Part shown: positions 23,746 to 32,300 of the stretch, piece by piece
Layout of the letters: every line of letters starts with the position of its first letter
Position numbering within the stretch: position 1 is the first letter of the stretch
NCBI GenBank assembly: GCA_944385025.1
Contig: CALWVQ010000011.1
Coordinates: 1 to 35,717, forward strand
DNA: 35,717 nucleotides
Direction of reading: 5' to 3'
Origin: an uncultured Eubacterium sp.
GTDB taxonomy: Bacteria > Bacillota > Clostridia > Oscillospirales > Acutalibacteraceae
Made by a program: the position numbers and the translations under genes
The notes under the pieces: model-generated
What the model saw: the letters and a program-made list of their open reading frames with translations, nothing else
Database searches by the model: none
Told to the model about the DNA's origin: nothing

Positions 23746-23772
23746 AAAGAGCTGTTCGGCGAACAGCTCTTT
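23746..23772 (-). terminator. Terminator of the 623-residue membrane protein gene
   Basis: A perfect 12-bp stem (AAAGAGCTGTTC / GAACAGCTCTTT) with a three-base loop, followed on the minus strand by TTGTTTG. It lies seven bases past the stop. Confidence 0.88.
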
Positions 23773-23779
23773 ATAAAAA

Positions 23780-25651
23780 TTATCTTTTAAGTGATGTTGC
23801 AGGAACAAACGTGTCATCGTTATTTTCAAACTCAACAGTTACCGTATCTCCCTTTGAAACAAGAAGAACATCCATAGCGTCTGTAACCTTGATGTAGTAA
23901 TACTTACCGTCAATCTGGAGATAGTAAACAGTATTTCCGTCGTTTACAGATGTTTTAATATCTGTAACCTCACCTGTAACAGACGTGTCTGTTGAGACGG
24001 GTGTATCAGGTGTTGAAGTTTCTTCTTCAGTATCAGGAGTTTCCGTTATATCGGTGCTGTTGGAACCTTGAATTTCATCCTCGTCAACAATAACGTCCTC
24101 TCTGTCAACATTATCGGCAACGCCTTTTTCCTCAAGGGCGTCAATATAACTTTCAAGGGCGCTGTTTAATGCGCCTGCGTCGCTCTTTGCTACGTCAAGA
24201 AGTCCTGTGCCTACTACCGTCTTATCCTCAAGGCTTACAAAAGCGTATCCCTTAACGGTATTACCGTCGCCGTAGAGTGACATAAAGTAAGTTGGGTTGC
24301 CGTCAATACCTAAAAGGATTGGGAAAGTTGCCATATATCCATAGTTTTGAACAGCGTCCTGAGCAGACTGCTGTGCTGAACCTTCAATAGCACCGCCGTT
24401 AGCGTAATATCTTGTTTCTTTAGTTCTTTGATTACAAAGGATAAAACCAAAGTTCGAAGCGTCGCTTTCAGATGAAGTAACGCCTGTATATACCCACACG
24501 TCGTCATCCATAGCAATATTACCTGCGCCTACCGAAGCAACATTTACGTCATTTTGGAAGATAATTGAGTTCCAGAAACCGTTTTTCAACTTACCGTAGT
24601 AGTTATACTGTTCGATAATAAGTGATTCGCTGTAAACCACGTCAATCCAGCTCAAAGCCTCGTCAGTTTTAATCTGTTCAATATCGTAATACTGGCTTTC
24701 GCCGTTAAGTGCGTCAGTTACGATTGCACCTTTAACGTCGGTACCGCCGAAAAGACCGATAGTCTTATCAAGAACAGGAGTTAGCCAGTACGGGTGCTGA
24801 TCGTCTGCAATTTCAAAGTTAGGTGTATCCAAAAGCTCGGTAGGATACTGGAAGCGCAAATGTCTGTAAAGCTTTTCGTTGAAAAGTTCTGTGGGTGAAT
24901 ATTTAATTCCCTCGCCAAACTTCTCCACGCAGTTGATAGCAGTTACCTTTTGAGTAACAAGGTCAATAAGCATATAAGCGGGTAAACCGTCTTTAGTATT
25001 ATTGAGCCACTTGAAAACGTCTGCATACTCAAGATAAGCCACACGAACAGGGGTGTTGTTGTAGTTAATCTGTGTTGATGATGCAGATACTACATACTGG
25101 CTCTTGTACTCGCTTAACGAGCCTAACTGCTGATCGGCAAGAGTATAAGCACGCTGTGCGTCAACACGAGGAACCTTGTCGTAGCTTATTTCGTCAAAAT
25201 CAGCCTCAAAATCACCGTCTTCTATTGTCATAAGCTGGCTGTAAGACTGGGCTCTGAACAATGTTACGCCGGCGATATAACCAACTGCCATAAATACAAG
25301 TATTACGGCAATGATAATTACCGGCACGATAGATTTTTTCTTGACATACTCTTTGCGTTCAATCTTCTTATTTGCTCTGCACACTAAGGCAAAAGAGCCC
25401 ATAAACACAACAACAAGAAGAATAAGATAGGTATAAAGCTGTATGTCGTGAATGTTAAGAGCAGGAAGCATCATATAATATGCAACCGCACCCACAACCG
25501 CAGTAATAAGAAGTGACAGCAATATTCTCAGGGGCATTCTGCCCGGAGCAACAACAGCCTGTACCTCTTTTTCCTTTGGCCATTTAATTTTTTCTTTGAA
25601 TTCATTGATTACCTCATCGGCATCATAATCCATATTAGGCATTTTTTCCAT
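23780..25651 (-). CDS. Large membrane protein of unknown function with C-terminal OB-like domain
   Basis: The 623-residue protein has a short cytoplasmic start and three membrane helices (about 40-65, 70-92 and 106-130). A large extracellular domain follows (about 135-510), with aromatic, highly patterned segments: NYNNTPVRVAYLEYADVFKW, LYRHLRFQYPTELLDTPNFE, HPYWLTPVLD, VWVYTGVTSSESDASNFGF and FPILLGIDGNPTYFMSLYGD. I recall relatives of this core in many Firmicutes, often annotated only as Tat-signal or hypothetical proteins. A Thr/Ser/Asp/Glu-rich linker (about 515-560) leads to a small beta domain (TGEVTDIKTSV to the end). No catalytic motif is recognised. It has its own promoter, a good AGGAG site and a terminator. 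Confidence 0.85.
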   Translation of the reverse strand: MEKMPNMDYDADEVINEFKEKIKWPKEKEVQAVVAPGRMPLRILLSLLITAVVGAVAYYMMLPALNIHDIQLYTYLILLVVVFMGSFALVCRANKKIERKEYVKKKSIVPVIIIAVILVFMAVGYIAGVTLFRAQSYSQLMTIEDGDFEADFDEISYDKVPRVDAQRAYTLADQQLGSLSEYKSQYVVSASSTQINYNNTPVRVAYLEYADVFKWLNNTKDGLPAYMLIDLVTQKVTAINCVEKFGEGIKYSPTELFNEKLYRHLRFQYPTELLDTPNFEIADDQHPYWLTPVLDKTIGLFGGTDVKGAIVTDALNGESQYYDIEQIKTDEALSWIDVVYSESLIIEQYNYYGKLKNGFWNSIIFQNDVNVASVGAGNIAMDDDVWVYTGVTSSESDASNFGFILCNQRTKETRYYANGGAIEGSAQQSAQDAVQNYGYMATFPILLGIDGNPTYFMSLYGDGNTVKGYAFVSLEDKTVVGTGLLDVAKSDAGALNSALESYIDALEEKGVADNVDREDVIVDEDEIQGSNSTDITETPDTEEETSTPDTPVSTDTSVTGEVTDIKTSVNDGNTVYYLQIDGKYYYIKVTDAMDVLLVSKGDTVTVEFENNDDTFVPATSLKR

Positions 25652-25681
25652 AAATTTTCTCCTATAAAAAATAGTATACTA

Positions 25682-25710
25682 ATTATACAACATAGACGAG
25701 CTATTATCAA
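25682..25710 (-). promoter_or_regulatory. Promoter of the 623-residue membrane protein gene
   Basis: TTGATA (25705-25710), 17 bases, TATAAT (25682-25687) on the minus strand, with a start near 25675 and a leader of about 24 bases carrying AGGAG. Confidence 0.8.
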
Positions 25711-25750
25711 CAGTTAATTTATTAACAATATTTCCACAAAACTTCATAAA

Positions 25751-25778
25751 AAAACCTACCGAAAAATCGGTAGGTTTT
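25751..25778 (-). terminator. Terminator of the lipoprotein gene
   Basis: A perfect 12-bp stem (AAAACCTACCGA / TCGGTAGGTTTT) with loop AAAA, followed by Ts on the minus strand, 16 bases past the stop. Confidence 0.9.
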
Positions 25779-25794
25779 GTAAGTTAAATAATAG

Positions 25795-26769
25795 TTAAGC
25801 TCTCTTTATCTGTCTTGAATCCATAAGGTATTTGTCAGATGCTGGGTAATGGTTTGTGTAAGTAATGATAAGAGAAGCGCTCTTATCCTTAATAACTGCG
25901 ATTGTTGCGTGGTTTACAGCAACGTTTGCAATCATTGTATAGTCAGCTTCAAGAACTTCTTTAGTAGCAGTATCAATCTTAACCTTTACAGTACCGCCCT
26001 TGTATGTAACAAGTACGTTTTCTTCAGCGGTGCCCTGCTCAAATGATACCATATCAATACCTGCAACTACGCCGCCGATATCACCGAGAACCTCAAAGAA
26101 ACGACCCTGTGAGTCATCACCACGAGTACTCATTTCGCCCTTCTTAGGCTGAATTACCATTGTGATAGTACCGTCGCCGTTATCTGTTACGTTAGCTGCA
26201 AGAATATCGTCAGCAGTTACTGCAGATGTTCTAAAGTCGTGGTCAGCCTTACGTGTATCGTCCTCAAGGTTGTTATCAAGGTTAGGATCTCTGTTATAGC
26301 AAGGAACAAGACCGTAAACGCTTGGAGCAAACATTGTGTTAACAATACCAGGAACAAGGTTATTAATTACAGCGTTAGCTTTGCCGTCAATCATAACGTC
26401 ACCAACGTCAAGAGTTTCTTCACCAAGGAGTTTGTAATACTCAACAGTATTTCCATCGCCGTCGATATATTTAGCTGTAAGAGACTTTGTATAGTCGTAA
26501 GCTTCTTTGTAGTAAGCGGCAACGTCCTCAAGGTCATTAAATTCTACGCCGCCGTATGTACCAGGTTTAAGAGTGTCGATAACAACAGGATCGTCCTCGC
26601 CTGTGCCCTCTTCCTCGTCAGTCTCAAGCCAGCTGCCGTCTTTAATTTCATAAATAGCCTGGATTGCTCCGTCAGTAACATAGTTAATCTTTGCACAGCC
26701 TGCAAATGAGCTTGCAATAAGACCAACTGCAAGAGCAAGACTCAAGCCTTTCTTCACATACTTATTCAT
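25795..26769 (-). CDS. Secreted lipoprotein of unknown function
   Basis: The 324-residue protein has a lipoprotein signal peptide ending in a lipobox (ASSFAGC, Cys at about 27). It should therefore be lipid-anchored on the outer membrane face. An acidic stretch follows (ETDEEEGTGEDDP). The globular part contains a helix-rich segment (GGVEFNDLEDVAAYYKEAYDY), NNLVPGIVNTMFAPSVYG and beta-rich repeats near the end (VKVKIDTATKEVLEADYTMIANVAVNHATI). I recognise no named family. It is a single-gene unit. Its promoter is strong, so it may be abundant. Confidence 0.85.
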   Translation of the reverse strand: MNKYVKKGLSLALAVGLIASSFAGCAKINYVTDGAIQAIYEIKDGSWLETDEEEGTGEDDPVVIDTLKPGTYGGVEFNDLEDVAAYYKEAYDYTKSLTAKYIDGDGNTVEYYKLLGEETLDVGDVMIDGKANAVINNLVPGIVNTMFAPSVYGLVPCYNRDPNLDNNLEDDTRKADHDFRTSAVTADDILAANVTDNGDGTITMVIQPKKGEMSTRGDDSQGRFFEVLGDIGGVVAGIDMVSFEQGTAEENVLVTYKGGTVKVKIDTATKEVLEADYTMIANVAVNHATIAVIKDKSASLIITYTNHYPASDKYLMDSRQIKRA

Positions 26770-26825
26770 TTCAGGATTCCCCTTTCAAAATTATACGAAT
26801 CACCTTCGCAAAACATTACATATAA

Positions 26826-26854
26826 AATTTATATTAAAATTCACAAAATGTCAA
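26826..26854 (-). promoter_or_regulatory. Promoter of the lipoprotein gene
   Basis: A perfect TTGACA (26849-26854), 17 bases, TAAATT (26826-26831) on the minus strand. The leader of about 50 bases carries a GGGGA ribosome site near the start codon. Confidence 0.65.
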
Positions 26855-26914
26855 TAGAATTTTTAAAAATCCGCATAATATTTTTTGATAAAGTGTATTT
26901 TAACAGATATTTTG

Positions 26915-26943
26915 TTGAGATTTATTAACAGCTGTGATATAAT
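26915..26943 (+). promoter_or_regulatory. Promoter of the zinc-ribbon membrane protein gene
   Basis: TTGAGA (26915-26920), 17 bases, TATAAT (26938-26943). It points away from the lipoprotein promoter, and the two -35 boxes are about 60 bases apart. Confidence 0.75.
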
Positions 26944-26993
26944 GCTTGTAACCGAATTTTAATATTTTATATTTTTCAAGGAGTATTAATTGT

Positions 26994-27707
26994 ATGAGAT
27001 GTAAAAACTGCGGAACATATAATGACGACAACAGGTATATCTGCGAAACCTGCGGTTCACCTCTGTACGACGAGAACGAAGTAATAAATGACGACAAGAC
27101 TCAAACTTTTAATGCAGTACAAGAAACGGATTCAAATACTGATACCGTACCTGAAATCCAACAGCAACCGGCTAAAGAGGTAAATGCTCAGGATAAAAAG
27201 GACCCCAAAGACAAAAAAAGCATTATAGTAATTTCTATTTTGGTGGTAGTTCTTATTGCTATCGTAGCATCAATTATAGTAGTAGCCCAAAGCAAATCAA
27301 AGGAAGATGAAACGGAAAGTTCCTCTGTCTCCACCTCACAGAGCACTACTGAAGAAAAGACAACAGAATACACTACCGAAAAAACTACTGAAAAAACAAC
27401 AGAAACAACCACTGAAAATACTACCGAAAAAACCACTGTTACTACTTGGTATATAAATGTAAGCAGCAGCGGCGGCGGAACAGTAAGCGGCGGCGGTCAG
27501 TTTGACAACGGCGAAAAAGTTACTTTGACTGCTACTGCCGACAACGGCTATGTATTTGACGGTTGGTACTCAAGCGGAGTTAAAGTAAGCAACAGCACCA
27601 CTTATACATTTACGGCAAACGAAAACGTAAGTTATTCAGCTCAGTTTTCTCCTGTTCCCACAACAGAAGCTCCCAGTGAAACAGCGGCGGGAGAAGAGGC
27701 TGTATGA
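26994..27707 (+). CDS. Zinc-ribbon membrane protein with Thr/Glu-rich linker and B-repeat domain
   Basis: The 237-residue protein has four visible parts. (1) A cytoplasmic zinc ribbon with two CxxC pairs (CKNC and CETC, residues 3-22). (2) One membrane helix (about 77-98: IIVISILVVVLIAIVASIIVV). (3) A low-complexity stretch of TTEK/TTEY/TTEN units (about 118-148). (4) An extracellular domain (about 149-213) of the InlB B-repeat/Listeria-Bacteroides type: GGGTVSGGGQFDNGEKVTLTA, then GYVFDGWYSSG and YTFTANENVSYSAQF. The layout resembles a sensor or surface adaptor that holds a ligand-binding module on a stalk; function is unknown. Its stop overlaps the next gene (ATGATGA), so the two are coupled. 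Confidence 0.85.
   Translation: MRCKNCGTYNDDNRYICETCGSPLYDENEVINDDKTQTFNAVQETDSNTDTVPEIQQQPAKEVNAQDKKDPKDKKSIIVISILVVVLIAIVASIIVVAQSKSKEDETESSSVSTSQSTTEEKTTEYTTEKTTEKTTETTTENTTEKTTVTTWYINVSSSGGGTVSGGGQFDNGEKVTLTATADNGYVFDGWYSSGVKVSNSTTYTFTANENVSYSAQFSPVPTTEAPSETAAGEEAV
27349..27440 (+). repeat. Coding low-complexity repeat (Thr-Thr-Glu units)
   Basis: Imperfect 12-base units of the type ACTACCGAAAAA encode TTEK-like tetrapeptides in the stalk of the zinc-ribbon protein. The tract is degenerate at the DNA level, which argues for selection on the peptide rather than recent slippage, but copy number may vary among strains. Confidence 0.7.
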
Positions 27708-28138
27708 TGAAAGGAGAACTTGCAAAAAGTTATTTTATGCAGGGTTACAACTGTTCCCAGTCAGTAGCAATGGCGTTTTCAGAGGAAATGAAAATGGATA
27801 TAGAACAGGTAAAGCGCCTGACAATCGGATTCGGCGGCGGAATGGGACGAATGAGAGAAGTTTGCGGTGCAGTATCGGGAATGACATTTGTCATATCTGC
27901 CCTTTATGATGAAGAAAAAGGTGATATTTACAAAAGAGTCCAACATGTCGCAGGAAAGTTTAGCGAGGAAAACGGAACCTTCGTATGTCGTGAGCTTTTG
28001 GGATTAGATATAAAAGGAGCTGACGACCCCACCCCCGAAAAACGAACAAAGCAGTACTATAAAAAGCGCCCCTGCGCCGAATTAGTTGAACTTGCAGGCA
28101 ATATTTTAGAGGAGTATCTGTCAAATAATCCGTCATAA
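27704..28138 (+). CDS. C_GCAxxG_C_C family protein (putative redox or metal protein)
   Basis: The 144-residue protein shows the hallmark Cys pattern of this family: GYNCSQSV near residue 20, GFGGGMGRMREVCGAVSGM (about 43-61), TFVCRELLG and a late PCAELV. The family is common in anaerobes and is often annotated as a redox-active or split-soret-like protein. No reaction is established. It is cotranscribed and translationally coupled with the zinc-ribbon protein, whose stop codon it overlaps. An internal GGAG just after the start (ATGATGAAAGGAG) belongs to the coding sequence. No clear terminator follows before the tRNA promoter. Confidence 0.88.
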   Translation: MMKGELAKSYFMQGYNCSQSVAMAFSEEMKMDIEQVKRLTIGFGGGMGRMREVCGAVSGMTFVISALYDEEKGDIYKRVQHVAGKFSEENGTFVCRELLGLDIKGADDPTPEKRTKQYYKKRPCAELVELAGNILEEYLSNNPS

Positions 28139-28153
28139 AATTGCAAAAAAGTA

Positions 28154-28182
28154 TTGCATTTTAACTTCTAATGTGTTATAGT
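28154..28182 (+). promoter_or_regulatory. Promoter of tRNA-Arg
   Basis: TTGCAT (28154-28159), 17 bases, TATAGT (28177-28182). The start would fall near 28189, inside the inverted repeat described next. Confidence 0.7.
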
Positions 28183-28212
28183 ATCAAGGCACAAAAGCCT
28201 TGTGCCTTGATA
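28182..28212. repeat. 13-bp perfect inverted repeat over the tRNA transcription start
   Basis: TATCAAGGCACAA and TTGTGCCTTGATA pair perfectly around a five-base loop (AAGCC). The repeat begins in the -10 box and ends five bases before the tRNA. It has no T-tract, so it is not a standard terminator. It could be an operator or a DNA cruciform; only part of it would remain in the pre-tRNA leader. Confidence 0.6.
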
Positions 28213-28217
28213 AATAT

Positions 28218-28294
28218 GCGCCGGTAGCTCAGTTGGATAGAGTGTTTGGCTACGAACCAAAAGGTCGGGGGTTCGAATCCCTTCCGGCGTACCA
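28218..28294 (+). tRNA. tRNA-Arg (anticodon ACG)
   Basis: A full cloverleaf: acceptor GCGCCGG / CCGGCGT, D arm GCTC/GAGT, anticodon arm TTTGG-CTACGAA-CCAAA with ACG at 28252-28254, and T arm GGGGG-TTCGAAT-CCCTT. The discriminator base is A and the CCA end is encoded. It carries several G-U pairs (1-72, 10-25 and two in the T stem). A34 would be deaminated to inosine to read CGU, CGC and CGA. Confidence 0.96.
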
Positions 28295-28335
28295 AATAAG
28301 GAGTGATACCTTTAGGTATTGCTCCTTATTTTTTA
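28295..28335 (+). terminator. Terminator of tRNA-Arg
   Basis: A 16-bp stem with two wobble pairs (AATAAGGAG... / ...CTCCTTATT) and loop TTTA starts right after the CCA and ends in a T-run. Confidence 0.93.
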
Positions 28336-28348
28336 TTATCAAACAGAA

Positions 28349-28468
28349 TTGAAGCAGGAAGGCGCCATACAAAGCATTCGAAATAAAACGGTTTTGCACA
28401 CTATTTATAGCGATACAGAAAGCGGTGGGATAGAAACAGTGTCAGCAAAAACGCCTTTGGCGCACTAA
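28349..28468 (+). other. Short open frame between tRNA terminator and membrane-protein gene, possible gene remnant
   Basis: The roughly 270 bases between the tRNA terminator and the next gene hold no convincing gene. One frame, opened by TTG at 28349, gives 39 residues of protein-like composition (TVLHTIYSDTESGGIETVSA and ending AKTPLAH). It has no ribosome site and no recognised family. It may be the tail of a lost gene or chance. The rest of the stretch is AT-rich with a possible promoter at 28530-28558. Confidence 0.25.
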
Positions 28469-28529
28469 ACTAAAAAAGAAATAAGGAATAAAAATTATTT
28501 ATACCATTTTTCCAGAATGCGAATTACTA

Positions 28530-28558
28530 TTGCCTAACTTAACAAGTTATGTAATAAT
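28530..28558 (+). promoter_or_regulatory. Possible promoter of the small membrane protein gene
   Basis: TTGCCT, 17 bases, AATAAT; both boxes are imperfect. The spacer contains the inverted repeat AACTT-AAC-AAGTT, which could bind a regulator. Confidence 0.4.
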
Positions 28559-28603
28559 ATAAATGGACATAACAGGCGCAACAAAAATTGAGGAGGAAGA
28601 ATT

Positions 28604-29140
28604 ATGAATAAAACTGCAAAACGAATTATCGGTTTAGCTGTTGTTCTTATTTTGTGGTTCTTCTATTTAGTGGAAGAGGAATTCGCATTTTACGGAATCT
28701 ACACAGTGATTAGTTACACCGTTCACGAAATATCTGCCGTAATCCCATATCTTTGTTTAGCGGCAACATTTATATGGCTTGCTGCCACTATTAAATCAAC
28801 TGTAAAATCGGATTTTAAAAATAAGAAAGATTTAATTTTCGGTTTGGTTTTAGTTGTTGTAATGGGACTTAGTTTAGGTTATGTCATAAATCAGGCAAAT
28901 TACACTTCCACTACCTTAACAAGTGCAACAGTGGAAAGTGTAAACACAGAAGATAATACTATCACTGTAAAGACACAGGCTTTGTACGATGACTGCGACT
29001 CAACTATCGTGTTAGAAGCGCCAGATTTATTTATCAATATTGTAGAAACAAACGGTCAGAAGTACATTCTTACATATCAGCACAAGACAAATGATTGCGA
29101 AAAAGGCCGTTTATCCACTTTAAAGATTACAGAAGAATAG
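28604..29140 (+). CDS. Small membrane protein of unknown function
   Basis: A 178-residue protein with three predicted helices (about 8-25, 46-64 and 78-96). After them comes a beta-rich soluble domain (about 100-178: TLTSATVESVNTEDNTITVKTQAL and onward, ending LSTLKITEE) that reads like a small OB-type or lipocalin-like barrel. A very strong GGAGGA ribosome site lies eight bases before the ATG. It is flanked by its own promoter-like sequence and terminator, so it is a single-gene unit. No family is recognised. Confidence 0.85.
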   Translation: MNKTAKRIIGLAVVLILWFFYLVEEEFAFYGIYTVISYTVHEISAVIPYLCLAATFIWLAATIKSTVKSDFKNKKDLIFGLVLVVVMGLSLGYVINQANYTSTTLTSATVESVNTEDNTITVKTQALYDDCDSTIVLEAPDLFINIVETNGQKYILTYQHKTNDCEKGRLSTLKITEE

Positions 29141-29145
29141 AGTTG

Positions 29146-29181
29146 AAGCAGGCAACTATTAAAGTGTTGTCTGCTTTTTTT
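29146..29181 (+). terminator. Terminator of the small membrane protein gene
   Basis: An 11-bp stem (AAGCAGGCAAC / GTTGTCTGCTT, one G-T pair) with a nine-base loop, running into seven Ts. Confidence 0.9.
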
Positions 29182-29289
29182 ATATATTTTCCAATTAAAT
29201 ATTCTGTGCTGAATTTAATATATGTATATTATTACCAAATTTAAGAAAAAAGTTGAAATTCGGTATTTTATGTAATAAAATAACTTTGC

Positions 29290-29295
29290 TATAAT
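29290..29295 (+). promoter_or_regulatory. Extended -10 promoter of the GH30 gene
   Basis: TG-C-TATAAT forms an extended -10 element with no good -35 box upstream. The start would fall near 29302, leaving a leader of only about 15 bases that cuts close to the AAGGGG ribosome site (29300-29305). Confidence 0.55.
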
Positions 29296-29316
29296 TTGTA
29301 AGGGGCTGTTACACAA

Positions 29317-32300
29317 ATGAAGAATAAAAAAATTAAAAAACTTTTAAGTGCGGCATTGTGCATAGCAGTACTTGTTTCAAGTATTACAGGAGCATCATTC
29401 TATGCCAAAGCCGCTACAAGCACTTACACCAGCGGCGGACTGACTTGTGTGCTTGACAACGACACCGGAGTTTTTACCATTTCTGTAAAAGATGGCGGAA
29501 ACGGACGCGGAGATGATTACACAAGTGATATTTGGTCAAGAGCTCCGTGGTACAATAACAGAAGCAGTATTAAATCCGTTGTTATACAGGACGGTGTAAT
29601 TCAAATAGGTGCATATTGGTTTTATGATTGTACCAATCTGACATCGGTAAGTTTTGCTGATACGGTAGATACTGTAGGCGACTGTTGTTTTAAAAATTGC
29701 ACTGCATTAACGGGAGTTGAGCTTCCGCGAAACTGCTTTTGGTATTATAAAGAAATATTTTCAGGCTGCAGTAATTTGAAATGGGCAATTTTGCCAAACG
29801 GAAATAAGACCGACAATTACAGCACAAAAATTCCTGACGGCTTATTCAGCGGTTGTTCTTCTCTTGAACAGGTTTACGTGGGCGCTGAACACACACAACT
29901 TGACGCAAACGTATTTTCCGGCTGTAACAATTTAAAAACTGTAATTTGGGACAGCGGCACTATGACAGCGGCGGGCAGTAACGCCCTTAACGGCGTTTCC
30001 GGAAACTGTGCTTTTCGTGACAACAATGTAACTTCATCACTTCAAAACTGGTGTAGTTCAAACAATTTGGGTTATTCAGGTTCTCTTTCAGGAGATTGTA
30101 ACTCAAACCTGTCATATAATTTCAGTACTGATGATTTCAAGTTGAGTTTTTCAAACAGCGGAAATATGAATTCTATACCCTGGCAGAGTGAAAATTACAA
30201 CTATCTGATTAAAGACATAAGTTTCAATGATGTAAACGGCTCTTATACCATTGCAAACAACGCATTTGAAAACTGTTTTAATCTCAACACAGTTATCTTC
30301 AACAATGAAACCGCATCAGGTACATTGGAAATAGGAGATTATGCCTTTTACAACTGTGTAAATTCAACCTATTGGCTCAATTTACCTTCAAATGTTACCA
30401 ACGTTGGTGAAAATGCATTTAACAATACAAATTTCAATTATGTAACTCTTGAATCCCCAAGCTCTACCTATGAGGCAAACGCTTTCGGCAAAACAGACTA
30501 TGCAAGATTTTACGGAGTTCCTAATGAAAACGCCAAATCATTTTTTAAAGCAGGAAAAGATAACGGCTACAATTGGTATTACTATTGTTTAAATGACCAG
30601 CATACAATTATAGATACTGTTATTCCTCCAACTTGTACGCAACAGGGATATACAATTCATTCGTGTGCAAATTGCCTTGATGCAGGAGAAACTACCGATA
30701 GTTATACAAATGCTTTGGGTCACGATTATTCTAAGGCAACCTCAACCGGCAACGGATTTTTTACATATATCTGTTCCAGATGCGGAGACAATAATCTGAA
30801 AGTAAATGCAATATACCTGCTAAGTCTTTTCAGAAACGCCATAAGTACAGACGAGAATACCGCGCCATATAAACAATCAAATTATGATTCACAATTTGAC
30901 GTGTATAAGGACGGTTATATTAATGCCAAAGACTTTTTCCTGATTGACAATGAGTCAAAAATGCTCGACGTAACAGGAAAAGAAACATTTATCAACACCA
31001 ACCAAAAATACCAGACTATCGAAGGATTCGGTGCATCGGGCGCTTGGTGGGCTCAGGACATAGGAAGATGGTCTGAAGACAAAATAGACGTTGTAACCGA
31101 GCTTTTATACGGTGATACCGGCGCAGGTCTTGATATTTACAGATACAATTTGGGCGGAGGTTCAAACGGGGATACACATATTGCCGATTGGCGCAGAAGC
31201 GCAGAGGACTTTTTGGACGAAAACAGCGATATAAATGATGCCTCCACTTACGATTGGAGCGCAGACGAGGCGGCTCAAAAGGTTCTTGCATCAGCTCAAA
31301 AGGCAAATAACGACCTCAAAGTAACACTTTTTTCAAATTCTGCCCCAACGGTTATCACTAAAAACGGCTTTGGTTACTGCAGCAACGGCGTAAGTTCAAA
31401 TCTTGATGAAAGCAATTATCAGGCTTTTGCAAACTATGTTGTAAACTGTGCAGAACACTTTATTGACCAGGGCTACAACGTTACGTGTGTTTCGCCTGTA
31501 AATGAGCCTGAATGGGACTGGGCGGCTGACTCATACGGCAATGCAGGTCAGGAAGGCGCTCGATTTGAATACGAACCTTTAAGAAATTTCTACAATAACT
31601 ATATGGTTCCAACTCTTCAAAACAGCAGCCTTAACGGTAAGGTGGAGCTTTCTGTTTGGGAATGTGCCCAGCTTAACCACTCTTCCCATTGGGACAACTA
31701 TCTTCCTTATATGTTCTCCAGCGAAGAAGCAGTTTGGGGATTTATAGGCAATGACTACGCATCTTATAACAATAATATACGCAGTTACTGCAACGCTCTT
31801 GACACACATTCATATTGGGCAAGTACCAGTGACAGAGAACAGGCTGCAAGCGATATTTCAGGCAGTGATTACAGCGCTATTCAAAAAGTAAAATGTACTG
31901 AATACTGTCAGATGACCAATGACCAAAACACTAACGTTTTAGGTCACATTCAGGCAGAAGGCGGAAATACAAACGGTATGACTATTGACTATGCCCTTGC
32001 TCTTGCAGATATTATGCACCAGGATTTGACTATCCTTAACGCAGTGGAATGGGACTGGTGGGTCGCTTGTGCAGGCGGTGTGTACCCTGATGGTTTGATA
32101 TACGTTGACTACAACAACCCCGATGATATTCAGGTTTCAAAAAGACTGTGGGCAATGGGTAACTTTGCAAGATTTATTCAGGAAGGCGCCGTAAGAGTTG
32201 AAGTAACTACAGGCAGCAATTTCGGTGCAAATCTCACCACAGAAACAACTTATCCTTGGGTAAACGGAAGCAGTTCAGGGGTGGACAAACACTCTTACAT

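Noticed and set aside
27188-27436. Minus-strand frame rich in Val-Val-Phe-Ser repeats
   Set aside because: It is the complement of the TTE-repeat codons of the zinc-ribbon protein, so its repetitiveness is not independent.
27349-27440. Short tandem repeats considered as a CRISPR-like array
   Set aside because: Units are 12 bases, imperfect, without spacers, and fall in frame in a coding stalk.
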